Positions 34,713 through 43,107 of a DNA stretch of 64,000 nucleotides are shown in pieces (the first letter of the stretch is position 1; every line of letters begins with the position of its first letter). The stretch covers positions 1 through 64,000 of the forward strand of contig CAYTTY010000005.1 in assembly GCA_964440935.1 (NCBI GenBank), given 5' to 3'. Below the pieces are notes generated by a model, which was not told where the DNA came from, ran no database searches, and worked only from the letters and a program-made list of their open reading frames with translations. The DNA comes from WJJR01 sp964440935 (GTDB lineage: Bacteria > Zixibacteria > MSB-5A5 > WJJR01). Position numbers and translations under genes: made by a program.

Positions 34713-36245
34713 TTAATCCGCCATCATCGTCTTGATCACACGTGCGACTTCATCCGGATGTGTTTTGGCAGCCTGCGCCATCTGTTCATTGATGCGGATC
34801 TTGCGCCGCTGAGGGACCGCAATCGGCCGCTCATCTGGTTCACCGGTGGGCTCGGTTTCGTATTCGTCTTCGTATGGGCGCTGCGGAGGCACCAGGCTTT
34901 TGATGAATGTCCCGGCCTTCTTGTAGACGCGTAGCGCAACGAAAATCAACAACAACACCAGTAAACCATAGCCGACTTTGCGGCCGATGTCGTAGTAGAA
35001 CTGCCGTTGTTCGAATTCCTCGAGTTGCCGCTGCTCTTCTTCCATTGTGGTATTATCGAAGGCTACGCTCACGACCTCGAGTCGATCACCGCGATCTTCT
35101 TCGATTCCGACCGCGCCGCGCACGAGCGTGGCGATTCGATTCAGTTCTTCCTCGGTGCGGGGAACAGTCGTCGTCCCGTTGTCCTCGGCGCCCTCTCCCG
35201 GAGGTTGCAATGCTTCATCGACAATGACCGAAACGCTCAAACGGTCGATCGTGCCGACGGCTGATACAACGTGCTCAACGGTTTTACTGAGTTCATAGTT
35301 GGTAAGAGCTGTCTCAACGGTTGATTCTCCCCCGCTGGTATTGCCGCCGGCTGCTCCGGAATTGTCCGACGTTCGTTCGGTTGTTGTTTGTTCGGAAACA
35401 ATGACAGGTGTATTGGGGTCGAAGCTTTCAATGGTCTTCTCAGCCTGCTCGAAATTCAGTGCGGCATTCACACGGACAATCGAATGATTCCGACCAAGAA
35501 TACCATCGAGTAGTGACTGTGCTTTGTCCTGGAGATAAGACTCAACACTTTTCTGGAGATCGAGTTGTTTGTTGGTAATCCCACCGAGTATGGTGTCGTC
35601 GCTGCCGCTGGAAAGCAAGGTGCCGTTCTGGTCCAGAACGGTGACACGTCCCGGATCGAGTCCTTCAACAGCCGATGCGACCAGATGCGTGATGCCAGCG
35701 ACTTTCCCGCGGTCGAGAGTACCGACCGGATTCACCTTCAAGACCACCGATGCCGTCGTCGGCTGCTGGTCTTTCTCGAACAGTCGGTTCTCGGGTATGA
35801 CGATGTGGACGCGTGCCGCAGACACTTCGCGGAGACTACTGACCGACTTGGCCAGTTCGCCCTCCAGCGCTCGCCGGTAATTGACCTTTTGCAGGAAGTC
35901 GGTAACACCGAGATTGCTCTCATCGAAAATCTCGAATCCAACCGACCCCCCCTTGGGCAGACCGGCGGCCGCCAGACGCAGGCGCAGCTCGTGAACATCA
36001 TCTGATGGGACCATAATCGACGAGCCGCCTTCGGAAAGACGGTAGTCGACCTTCATCTGTTCGAGTTGATCGATGATCTCCCCGGCTTCATCTGCTGGGA
36101 GGCGTGTGTACAGAACACCGTACGAGATGCTGCGAACCCACCATCCGACAACCAACGTTCCCACCACCAATGCCACGACGATGCTGACCGCCAAAAATCT
36201 GCGGTTGGCATCCATGGCCTTGAATACATCAAGCCAACGCTTCAC
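34713..36245 (-). CDS. fliF: Flagellar MS-ring protein FliF
   Basis: 510 aa from a GTG with GAGGG upstream. Transmembrane segments lie at about 18-38 and 428-448. The periplasmic ring-building motifs include VLYTRLPADEAGEIIDQLEQ, VSSLREVSAARVHIVIPENR and ASVVLKVNPVGTLDRGKVAG. The C-terminal FliG-binding tail ends MAQAAKTHPDEVARVIKTMM. FliF is the first ring of the basal body. It lies directly upstream of fliG. Confidence 0.97.
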   Translation of the reverse strand: MKRWLDVFKAMDANRRFLAVSIVVALVVGTLVVGWWVRSISYGVLYTRLPADEAGEIIDQLEQMKVDYRLSEGGSSIMVPSDDVHELRLRLAAAGLPKGGSVGFEIFDESNLGVTDFLQKVNYRRALEGELAKSVSSLREVSAARVHIVIPENRLFEKDQQPTTASVVLKVNPVGTLDRGKVAGITHLVASAVEGLDPGRVTVLDQNGTLLSSGSDDTILGGITNKQLDLQKSVESYLQDKAQSLLDGILGRNHSIVRVNAALNFEQAEKTIESFDPNTPVIVSEQTTTERTSDNSGAAGGNTSGGESTVETALTNYELSKTVEHVVSAVGTIDRLSVSVIVDEALQPPGEGAEDNGTTTVPRTEEELNRIATLVRGAVGIEEDRGDRLEVVSVAFDNTTMEEEQRQLEEFEQRQFYYDIGRKVGYGLLVLLLIFVALRVYKKAGTFIKSLVPPQRPYEDEYETEPTGEPDERPIAVPQRRKIRINEQMAQAAKTHPDEVARVIKTMMAD

Positions 36246-36326
36246 GATGTGTGCCCTCGCTTTTCCATACGGGCTGAACGGTCATCCGATGACCATCTGT
36301 TATGTGCGTCCGCTGCGCCACACGCG

Positions 36327-36641
36327 TTACACCGGCATGCGCATCAACGTCTGGTATCCTTCGATTAAGCGGTTGCGAATCTGCAACAGCAGATCGGTGG
36401 CCACACCGGCCTGTTCGGCCGCGATCATGACGCGATGCAATTCGACCGGATCGTTCGAATACAGGCTCTTTTCTATTTCACCGGCCTGCATATGCAACTC
36501 GTTGACCGAATCCAGTACACCACTAAACACCTCACCCAACGGATCGGCGCTGGGTGAGGGCGTCGACGACTCAAGTCCCGGAAGTTCGGGACGATTGTAG
36601 ACACCCTCGATGATGGTTGTAATCGGTGTGACTCCACTCAT
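36327..36641 (-). CDS. fliE: Basal-body MS ring-rod junction protein FliE
   Basis: 104 aa. The family core is at the C-terminus: SLYSNDPVELHRVMIAAEQA, then GVATDLLLQIRNRLIEGYQT, then LMRMPV, a match to the universal FliE end (L..RN.....Y....MP.). FliE joins FliF to the rod. The first 45 residues are Pro/Ser rich. The start overlaps the stop of orf76 by four bases. Confidence 0.95.
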   Translation of the reverse strand: MSGVTPITTIIEGVYNRPELPGLESSTPSPSADPLGEVFSGVLDSVNELHMQAGEIEKSLYSNDPVELHRVMIAAEQAGVATDLLLQIRNRLIEGYQTLMRMPV

Positions 36642-36868
36642 GCCAAAACATCCAAATGGCGCCCGAGATTCGGCGCGAAATCATCTCTGTCGTTGTCAGT
36701 TGTCGTAGAGGTCGACGGTTTGACATTGTTCATTTCGGGAACCGGCTTGCCGAACAGACGCGCGATTAACTGGCGTTCTTCGACGGTTTGCGTTTCCGGT
36801 TTACGCGGTGACTGGGTCGGTGGTGTCGTCCCAATGCGGGCTGCCGGATTGAAATTGACACTGCTCAT
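36638..36868 (-). CDS. Small protein between flgC and fliE (orf76)
   Basis: 76 aa, Pro/Thr/Asn/Asp rich with one likely helix (VEERQLIARLF, about 30-40) and an ending NLGRHLDVLA. No signal or membrane segment, and no known family; it does not look like FlgM. The four-base overlap with fliE is good evidence that it is translated. The ATG has no strong ribosome site. It resembles orf109 in having a short helix, a disordered body and a final L-D-[VI] hydrophobic end. Confidence 0.6.
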   Translation of the reverse strand: MSSVNFNPAARIGTTPPTQSPRKPETQTVEERQLIARLFGKPVPEMNNVKPSTSTTTDNDRDDFAPNLGRHLDVLA

Positions 36869-36905
36869 TCAGGTTCGCTGCCTCCGGTTCGTTCACACGT
36901 GACCC

Positions 36906-36933
36906 CGCCGGAGCATGCTGTCATGCTCCGGCG
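36906..36933. repeat. Perfect hairpin between flgC and orf76
   Basis: CGCCGGAGCATG and its complement CATGCTCCGGCG surround the loop CTGT: a 12-bp perfect stem. No U tract follows on the minus strand, so it is probably an mRNA processing or stability element inside the flgB-fliF operon and not a full terminator. Confidence 0.55.
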
Positions 36934-37033
36934 AGTATCTCACGTCCTCGTCCGGCCATCCCTGCCGAGACGCGGGCGTGTTGTAACCACGAGAAGGGAG
37001 TGAGGTTGTGTGTTGTTCATATCTGCTCGGGCG

Positions 37034-37534
37034 CTAGATTTCGAGCGCCTTATCGATCATCTGTTTGGTAGCATCAATGGTCGTGAGATTGGCTTCGTAG
37101 GCGCGCGACGCGGCCATCAGCTCGACCATCTCCACAATGAGTTCGACATCCGGCATTGCGACATATCCGCTTTCGTCGGCATCGGGATGCGACGGGTCGA
37201 AAATGAGCTTTACCTGCTCCGGCGGGGCCTCCTGGATATTGGCGGTGACGGCGGATTCAGATCCTGGCCGGATCGCCCGGTTGGGTCGCAAGGCGGCGTT
37301 ATGTCCGTCGCGGGTTTGACGCAAGCGCATGTTGGCCGCTTGCAACTGGCTGCGGAATTCAGTGCGTGTGTTGTTGGCGGCCATGCTCACGTCCTGACGG
37401 CGATACGGACCGCCCTCAGGCGTGCGCGTGGTCTCGGCGTTGGCGATGTTCTCCGACACCGTGTCCATCTTCAGCCGCTGCGCCGAGAGGCCATCGGCGG
37501 CGATTTCAAAAACACGCAGTGATTCAATGCTCAT
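37034..37534 (-). CDS. flgC: Flagellar proximal rod protein FlgC
   Basis: 166 aa. The start contains AADGLSAQRLKMDTVSENIA, then NAETTRTPEGGPYRRQDV, the FlgC signature. The C-terminus has YVAMPDVELIVEMVELMAAS, then RAYEANLTTIDATKQMIDKA. FlgC is one of the proximal rod subunits. It starts 12 bp after flgB, the usual pair. Confidence 0.97.
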   Translation of the reverse strand: MSIESLRVFEIAADGLSAQRLKMDTVSENIANAETTRTPEGGPYRRQDVSMAANNTRTEFRSQLQAANMRLRQTRDGHNAALRPNRAIRPGSESAVTANIQEAPPEQVKLIFDPSHPDADESGYVAMPDVELIVEMVELMAASRAYEANLTTIDATKQMIDKALEI

Positions 37535-37546
37535 TATTCAATCCCG

Positions 37547-37957
37547 CTATTCGCTGCGGATCGCATTGCGCAAACCGTCAAACTTCCGGCTCACGAGTTT
37601 GACCGCCACATTATATTCGAGTTGGTTGCGCGCCACCTGTGCCATTTCCTGGTCAATCGCGACGCCGTTCACTTGGCCATCGGGGATGTTCTCACGCTTG
37701 ATTTCCGGACTGACATCGTTGCGACTCGGGCCCAAGTGTTTGGGATTGGTGATCTTGAGTGTCCCGGATGCGCTGTTGCTCATCGCCGACTTCAGTTCAC
37801 TCTGGAAATCGATATCCTTGCGCCGGTAGCCAGGGGTTTCCACATTGGCCACGTTTTCGGTAAGCAGGTTCTGCCGCGTCGATGCCAAATCCAACACCGT
37901 CTGCAGCTTGGGAATCTGCATCGGATCGAAGACAACTTGTTGAATCGTGTTTGCCAT
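37547..37957 (-). CDS. flgB: Flagellar proximal rod protein FlgB
   Basis: 136 aa from the ATG at 37957; the frame is open to 38011 but the extra residues run into the promoter. It shows TRQNLLTENVANVETPGYRR near the N-terminus and GVAIDQEMAQVARNQLEYNV near the C-terminus. FlgB is a proximal rod subunit. It is the first gene of the flagellar supercluster, with a sigma-54-type promoter placed 26 bases before the codon. Confidence 0.96.
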   Translation of the reverse strand: MANTIQQVVFDPMQIPKLQTVLDLASTRQNLLTENVANVETPGYRRKDIDFQSELKSAMSNSASGTLKITNPKHLGPSRNDVSPEIKRENIPDGQVNGVAIDQEMAQVARNQLEYNVAVKLVSRKFDGLRNAIRSE

Positions 37958-37982
37958 ACGGTCTACCCCGCCAGAGTGTATG

Positions 37983-37996
37983 GCAAGACGCGTGCC
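37983..37996 (-). promoter_or_regulatory. Sigma-54-type promoter before flgB
   Basis: Minus-strand GGCACG, four bases, TTGC: GG and GC correctly spaced. The wider sequence (plus strand ATGGCAA, then CGTGCCGA) is shared with the flgF promoter. Upstream, GTTGC and GCAAC form a small palindrome at about 38003-38014, similar in kind to the TTGC/GCAA elements upstream of flgF, and may bind the activator. Confidence 0.8.
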
Positions 37997-38176
37997 GATT
38001 GTTGCCTGCAACTTATTGCATTGTTGTGTAGCGACTTGCGGTACGCCGGGATGCCGGTAGCCGGCAGAAAGATCGGTGGAAAGCGGAAGAAAATGCCGGT
38101 ATGGGGTAGTTCAAAACTGCCCGTATCATGATCCTCTCTGACTGAGGACTCGGCAGCGTAATCTCCTCAGGTATGT

Positions 38177-39085
38177 CTACTCGAACTTCTTCAGCCTTGC
38201 CGCAGCTTTTTTAATTGAATGCCGGTGCCGGCGGAAATCCACCCAGGGATCGCGCGTGCGGGACAGACGGTGAAAGATATTCTTGATGGTGAATCCGTCG
38301 GGTTTGAGGCGGCTCTTTTTGACTTCATCCCATCGCACCGGTACCGACACGGGTGCGCCTTCACGGGAGCGGACACAGAACGGCAGGACAGCCGTTTGCG
38401 CATAGGCGTTGCGCGCGACGTCGAGGAAAATCTTGTTTCCGCGCTTGTTCTTTCGCTTTTCGGTGGTGAGCTCGTCCGGGAATTTCTCGACTAAGACCTC
38501 TGCGAGGCGGGAGGCGAAATCCCGTACCGCGTCGAAGCTATCGGTGCGTGCTAACGGGACGACCACATGCAAACCGCGCGAGCCGGTGGTTTTCACAAAT
38601 GGTCTGATATCGAGATCGTCCAACAGGTCGCGGCATCGCAGAGCCGCCGTACGCACCGGTGTGAAATCATCTCCCGAGGGATCAAGGTCGATGAGCAGCA
38701 TATCCGGTTTATCGAGCTTATCCTTGCGGCTCAGCCAGCCGTGCAGCGTAATGCAGGCCTGGTCAGCCAGGTACGCGAGTGTGGCGATCTTATCGGCGAC
38801 CACTAGGTCCTGTTTGCCTCCCGCGCGCTTTTTCACTCGAATTGTTGTGATCCAGCCGGGATAATAGTCGGCGGCTTGCTTTTGGAAGAATCCCCGCTTG
38901 CCGATGCCGTCGGGGAATCGGCGGAGGGATAGTGGACGGTCCTTCAGATACGGAGACACATGGTCCCAAACTTTGGTATAGTATTCCAACAGGTCGGCTT
39001 TGGTGTACCCTGTTTTGGGAAAGAGCACCTTCTCTTCACGGGAGGTTTCGACGGTGTACCGTCCAAAGCGTCTTTTGTCCATCAT
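38177..39085 (-). CDS. LigD-type DNA repair polymerase (primase-polymerase domain)
   Basis: 302 aa. A stand-alone LigD polymerase domain of the archaeo-eukaryotic primase superfamily. Active-site elements are intact: LLIDLDPSGDDF (two metal-binding Asp, about 131-142), TTGSRGLHVVVPL (about 165-177) and FLDVARNAYAQTAVLPFCVR (third Asp). It fills gaps with ribo- or deoxynucleotides at broken ends in bacterial end joining. It abuts the ligase gene with no spacer (stop TAG then ATGATG) and equals the C-terminal domain of fused LigD proteins. Confidence 0.93.
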   Translation of the reverse strand: MMDKRRFGRYTVETSREEKVLFPKTGYTKADLLEYYTKVWDHVSPYLKDRPLSLRRFPDGIGKRGFFQKQAADYYPGWITTIRVKKRAGGKQDLVVADKIATLAYLADQACITLHGWLSRKDKLDKPDMLLIDLDPSGDDFTPVRTAALRCRDLLDDLDIRPFVKTTGSRGLHVVVPLARTDSFDAVRDFASRLAEVLVEKFPDELTTEKRKNKRGNKIFLDVARNAYAQTAVLPFCVRSREGAPVSVPVRWDEVKKSRLKPDGFTIKNIFHRLSRTRDPWVDFRRHRHSIKKAAARLKKFE

Positions 39086-40009
39086 CTAATCCCTACGACT
39101 CGCGTGTGACCGATTTTGGTTTCTGTCCGTTCGCACACCTAGGTAGCAGGGATGACGCAACCGTCCGTCATCGGTCCATTCGGTAAATCCCGCCTCAATG
39201 ACCATCTGTGGGGTGACCCAATGGGTATGCCCCTTGGCCGGCACCTCATCGTTGAACGGACTCGATTGGCGTGCAAGGTTCTTCAGCTTCCTGGACAATT
39301 CCTTCAGCGTCTTATCATTGAAACCAGTCCCGACATGGCCGGCGTAGCGGAATTTGCTGCTGTCGTAGTAGCCGACGACCAACGAGCCGAATCCAATCCG
39401 TGATCCCTTGGGGTCGGTGAATCCACCGACAACAAACTCCTGCTGATTTTGGCATTTGAACTTTAGCCAATTGCGGGACCGGCTGTGGCTGTAACGGGCA
39501 TCCGCCTTCTTCGCGATCACGTCTTCCCAGCCCTTGCGACATGTCCCATTTAAGTACTCTTCGCCTGCGACACGACGGTGTGCCGCATAGCGTAGCGGGG
39601 TACCAAATTGCAGCGTCCTCTTCAACAGTTTCTTGCGAGAGAGCTGAGGCAGTTTCGACGTGTCGTACCCTTCGACATGCAGGATATCAAATACGTAGAA
39701 GTACACAGCGGTCTTACTCGCTCGTGCTTCCTTTTCGCTGTGAATGCCGATGCGATCCTGCAATCGTGAGAAACTGGTACGCGATCCCTCGAAAGCGACG
39801 ATTTCTCCATCGATAATGAAATCCTTTACCGGCTGTTTGCTGAGGGCATCGACGATCTCGGGATAGGTGCCGTTCATCCGGTTGCCATTGCGCGACATCA
39901 GCTTAATCGTACCGTCTTTGCGAAAGGCGAGGCAACGCACCCCGTCGAGTTTGCGCTCAAAGATCCAATTCTCATCGGAAAATTGCTCGTGGGTCAGGAC
40001 CGCCAGCAT
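39086..40009 (-). CDS. LigD-type ATP-dependent DNA ligase, amber codon near the original start
   Basis: 307 aa from the ATG at 40009. The nucleotidyltransferase motifs are complete: FERKLDGVR (catalytic Lys about 19), DGEIVAFEG, YFYVFDIL, EDVIAKK and WLKFKC, with an OB-fold C-terminus. Upstream and in frame, an ATG at 40093 with AAAGGA encodes 21 residues. It then meets TAG at 40028-40030 and would continue PAWTQP into this ORF, as LigD relatives do. So the gene probably had its start at 40093. The current protein would need re-initiation at 40009, which has no ribosome site. The ligase fold itself is unbroken. Confidence 0.9.
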   Translation of the reverse strand: MLAVLTHEQFSDENWIFERKLDGVRCLAFRKDGTIKLMSRNGNRMNGTYPEIVDALSKQPVKDFIIDGEIVAFEGSRTSFSRLQDRIGIHSEKEARASKTAVYFYVFDILHVEGYDTSKLPQLSRKKLLKRTLQFGTPLRYAAHRRVAGEEYLNGTCRKGWEDVIAKKADARYSHSRSRNWLKFKCQNQQEFVVGGFTDPKGSRIGFGSLVVGYYDSSKFRYAGHVGTGFNDKTLKELSRKLKNLARQSSPFNDEVPAKGHTHWVTPQMVIEAGFTEWTDDGRLRHPCYLGVRTDRNQNRSHASRRD

Positions 40010-40097
40010 CGGTTGGGTCCACGCCGGCTACCGCTGTTTGCGTAACCGCTTGTGATCGTCCTGGGAAAGCGCATCGAAAATCGACTTGCCCATTCTG

Positions 40098-40712
40098 TCA
40101 TTCCTTTGCACTGCCTGCGACTTGTTTGACGGTCTTGCCTGACTTCACACTTTTGGGTTGGGATTTGACGGGATTGCGACGGGCGTCGGCGTGGTCATCC
40201 TTCGATTTCACCAGCAACCAGTTCTTGGAATCACCTCGCATCTTGGAGTGAATCAATGACCATCCGCCTTTCAACTTCTTGCCGCGAAGTAGCAGATGAA
40301 CATGGCCCTTCTTCATGGCAGCGTCCATATCGAGCCGCTCACCGTCATCATTTTCGGTGATATTTCGATAGATGCCACGGTCCCAGACGATGACCGTACC
40401 GGCGCCGTACTCGCCTTCTGGGATTACCCCTTCGAAGTTCCCGTACTCCAGTGGGTGATCTTCGACAGCAACGGCGAGACGTTTCTCGCGCGGGTCGGTC
40501 GACAACCCCTTGGGCACGGCCCATGATTTGAACACGCCATCGACTTCAATGCGAAAATCAAAGTGATGAGAACTCGCATCGTGTTCCTGAATCACAAACC
40601 GTTGTCGACGGGATGTTGTCTTCTTGCTCGTCGATGAGTGTGCCTTTGGCTCTGACGTCTTATTGAAGCGACGTTTCTTGCGATAAGATTTCAGGTTATC
40701 ACTCTTCGCCAT
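40098..40712 (-). CDS. LigD-type 3'-phosphoesterase domain protein
   Basis: 204 aa from the ATG at 40712. A basic N-terminus (about 1-45) is followed by the phosphoesterase fold. The fold holds EHDASSHHFDFRIEVDGVFK (in parts: catalytic His pair), SWAVPKGLSTDPREKRLAV, EDHPLEYGNFEGVIPEGEYG and AGTVIVWDRG. It trims 3'-phosphate or 3'-ribonucleotide ends. It ends four bases before the original ligase start. The order phosphoesterase-ligase-polymerase copies the domain order of one-piece Pseudomonas LigD. No ku gene is in the window. Confidence 0.93.
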   Translation of the reverse strand: MAKSDNLKSYRKKRRFNKTSEPKAHSSTSKKTTSRRQRFVIQEHDASSHHFDFRIEVDGVFKSWAVPKGLSTDPREKRLAVAVEDHPLEYGNFEGVIPEGEYGAGTVIVWDRGIYRNITENDDGERLDMDAAMKKGHVHLLLRGKKLKGGWSLIHSKMRGDSKNWLLVKSKDDHADARRNPVKSQPKSVKSGKTVKQVAGSAKE

Positions 40713-40810
40713 ATCGATTTGGCCCCTGTTGTGAATGTTGGGATTCAGTGAACTATAATGACACAGCGCACAAATGGCGATGCCAAAAGATAACGGTTGC
40801 GATAAACACA

Positions 40811-40835
40811 AAGAGGCGGGATAAACCCGCCTCTT
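40811..40835 (-). terminator. Rho-independent terminator after the LVIVD lipoprotein gene
   Basis: A 10-bp stem AAGAGGCGGG/CCCGCCTCTT with loop ATAAA; on the minus strand it is followed by TGTGTTTATC. It lies 30 bases past the stop of the gene at 40865 and upstream of the LigD operon. Confidence 0.8.
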
Positions 40836-40864
40836 GATAGATGCCCCGACCGCTCTCCGCGGCA

Positions 40865-42130
40865 CTACGGGCTGATGCGATACAGGTACTGCTCCATCAA
40901 CACGTAGTCGTCGACGATACCCGTGAACTGGAAGAAGTCGGTTGTCGTTTCCGAATGGCCCCCGGCTTCATAAATGACGCCCGGATCGGGAAAGGTGCCA
41001 TTGAAGGGAATCGCAGTAAATAACGGTGCGGCTATGGCAATCGTGTAAAATCTGTTGCGATGTGGGGCACACTTGAGAATGGCCCGTTGGTCATCGTATC
41101 GACCAATGGCCAGGGTGTCATTGACAATGGCCGACATCTGTGCATTGGTCGTGATCTCCGGCCGCCAGACAGGCACGCCCGGTTCGGACATATCGAGGAT
41201 CGGATAGGCATACAATTGCGACGACAGCGCTGTGCGTGGTATCGGATAGATGCTGTCCCCTTGCCTGAAGGCAAACCAATAGTACGGATCTGTCCAACGG
41301 AACATCTGCCGCGGATCTGACGGATCGCTGATGTCCAAAATGGTTACGAGCTCATTGCTGTTACCATAAACGATGAGCGTGTTATGATGGAACTCCAGTT
41401 CGGCCACATAGATGTTACCCCATTCGGACATCGTCTCGTACGTTCCATCACTTCGAAATGCAAACAGGGTCACCGGATGAGGACTGAATCCGCCTGCGAC
41501 AGCAATCACACTGTCCTGGACCGCAATGGCGCCGAGGTTTTCCCCACTGGGGATGTGCAGCAGTTGCTGAGGATTGGTCGGATCGGAAATGTTATACGCA
41601 TAGACGCCGGCATCGAACGTCGAGAACCACAATGTGTCGCCGTGCAATTCGTAGCGGCGCCGTTGCGGCACTATCGGGACGGATGCGACCTCCCGGATGC
41701 CCGTCTCGTCATACAGCAGAGTTGTCAGTTCACCGTGATACTGCAATTGCAGGATCGTATCACGCGTGAACTTGACGCTATATCCTCCCACGTGGCCGAT
41801 CTGCTCCAGTTCCACATCGGCCTTGTGCAGGTGGTAAACGAATTTGTCCTGGACCCGCACGGTCTGCGGAAAATGGTTGTGGGCGCGGATGTACGTATCC
41901 CAGCGTGAGGCCTGTTCCGGGAGTGTTGCTTTGCCCTCGCTGTCGGTCCGGACATAATAGTAGTCCCAGTCGATGCCACCCGACAGTTGAGCACCTTCAA
42001 TTGGAACGCCGGTATCGGACATGACGCTAACCGTGATACCGCCCTCCGGCTCAATGGGTCCATCTCCTCCGCATCCTATGACCGCAATGGCCCCGCCAAA
42101 TATAAGCACGTGCAAAAGGCTCCGGTTCAT
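40865..42130 (-). CDS. Putative lipoprotein with LVIVD-type propeller repeats
   Basis: 421 aa. The signal peptide ends in a lipobox (AVIGC, Cys20). A carboxypeptidase-regulatory-like or Ig-like domain follows (about 30-95, GITVSVMSDTGVPIEGAQ). Propeller repeats with the LVIVD pattern come next: YAYNISDPTNPQQL (about 179), VTILDISDPSDPRQM (about 268) and YPILDMSEPGVPVW. It should be tethered to a membrane facing the periplasm or exterior. The ligand is unknown. It has its own terminator and lies between motB and the LigD genes; no link to either is visible. Confidence 0.8.
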   Translation of the reverse strand: MNRSLLHVLIFGGAIAVIGCGGDGPIEPEGGITVSVMSDTGVPIEGAQLSGGIDWDYYYVRTDSEGKATLPEQASRWDTYIRAHNHFPQTVRVQDKFVYHLHKADVELEQIGHVGGYSVKFTRDTILQLQYHGELTTLLYDETGIREVASVPIVPQRRRYELHGDTLWFSTFDAGVYAYNISDPTNPQQLLHIPSGENLGAIAVQDSVIAVAGGFSPHPVTLFAFRSDGTYETMSEWGNIYVAELEFHHNTLIVYGNSNELVTILDISDPSDPRQMFRWTDPYYWFAFRQGDSIYPIPRTALSSQLYAYPILDMSEPGVPVWRPEITTNAQMSAIVNDTLAIGRYDDQRAILKCAPHRNRFYTIAIAAPLFTAIPFNGTFPDPGVIYEAGGHSETTTDFFQFTGIVDDYVLMEQYLYRISP

Positions 42131-42216
42131 ATCGGGTCTCCGGGTTGGGTTGTCGATTATTCATGATATACGCACCGGAGCATTGACTATTCCCAAGAGA
42201 ACCCCTCCGGCACGGA

Positions 42217-42238
42217 GCCCCGAGCTCCAGCTTGGGGC
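42217..42238. terminator. Weak terminator-like hairpin after motB
   Basis: GCCCCGAGC and GCTTGGGGC pair (nine positions, one G-T) around the loop TCCA, about 90 bases past the motB stop. There is no U tract on the minus strand, so termination is uncertain. Confidence 0.45.
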
Positions 42239-42325
42239 AGACTGGATAACAGAACAATTATGGCGCCATCACATGCGTAGGGGCGCGCTGCGCACACTCT
42301 CTAAACTTGGGTTCAGCGCTCCGTT

Positions 42326-43087
42326 CTATGGTGACGCGGTTTCGGCAATTGATGATGGTTCGCTCGAGGCGGTGGGTTCGGACTTGGTGAGTTCTTCGGA
42401 AAGGACGACGATATCGACCCGGCGATTTTGCGCCATGTTCTCCTCGGTGGTGTTCGGGACACGGGGTCGAAACTCGCCAAATCCAAGTGCTGATATAATC
42501 GAGGGATCGATACCAGTCGAATCGACCAGGAACCGTAACACCGATGTGGCACGGGCGGTCGATAGTTCCCAGTTTGACGGGAATCTCGGTGTGCTGATGG
42601 GGCGCGGGTCGGTGTGGCCTTCGACGCGGAGGTGATTGCCGGCATCGCGAATCTCGTCGGCCACAACGCGAAGGACATCACGGGCACCGGCGGTCAGATC
42701 AGCCCGCGCCTCTTCGAACAGCGCACCTTCGGTAATGTGGATGACCAAGCCTCGTCCGGTCATTTCTGATTCGACTTTGGCTTTAGCGCCAGCCCTATCC
42801 ACCGACTCCTCAATCTTCTTCTGCATGACACTGAGTTGTCCGTGATCGAGCGGACTGGTGCCTCCTGAAGATTGTCCACGCAGGATGCTCGCCTCGCGCA
42901 GCTGCAAATCGCGTCCCCGCAGCGCACCGGAGAGCGCCGAGGACATCGCACCGAACTTTTTGGCGTCGACGCGTGACATCGAATACATCACAATGAAAAA
43001 CGCCAGCAGCAGCGTTATCAAGTCGGCGTAGGTCAGCAACCACCGCTCGTGATTTTCGTTCATCTCTGTCTTTTTGCGTCGACGCAT
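42326..43087 (-). CDS. motB: Flagellar stator protein MotB
   Basis: 253 aa. The single transmembrane helix WLLTYADLITLLLAFFIVMY (about 16-35) holds the ion-carrying Asp, and the sequence agrees with proton-type MotB. The periplasmic plug/linker is followed by an OmpA-like peptidoglycan-binding domain (about 130-225) with VEGHTDPRPI, NWELSTARA and ALGFGEFRP, then NRRVDI. The start codon follows motA by 20 bp. Confidence 0.95.
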   Translation of the reverse strand: MRRRKKTEMNENHERWLLTYADLITLLLAFFIVMYSMSRVDAKKFGAMSSALSGALRGRDLQLREASILRGQSSGGTSPLDHGQLSVMQKKIEESVDRAGAKAKVESEMTGRGLVIHITEGALFEEARADLTAGARDVLRVVADEIRDAGNHLRVEGHTDPRPISTPRFPSNWELSTARATSVLRFLVDSTGIDPSIISALGFGEFRPRVPNTTEENMAQNRRVDIVVLSEELTKSEPTASSEPSSIAETASP

Positions 43088-43107
43088 AAGAGACTTTCAA
43101 TGGGTGA

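Noticed and set aside
36638..36868. orf76 as FlgM anti-sigma factor
   Set aside because: Lacks the paired C-terminal helices and conserved residues of FlgM; only small size and location agree.
39086..40030. Amber (TAG) recoding as explanation for the split ligase
   Set aside because: The ligase gene also ends with TAG directly before the polymerase ATG, so TAG serves as a stop here; nothing else suggests recoding.
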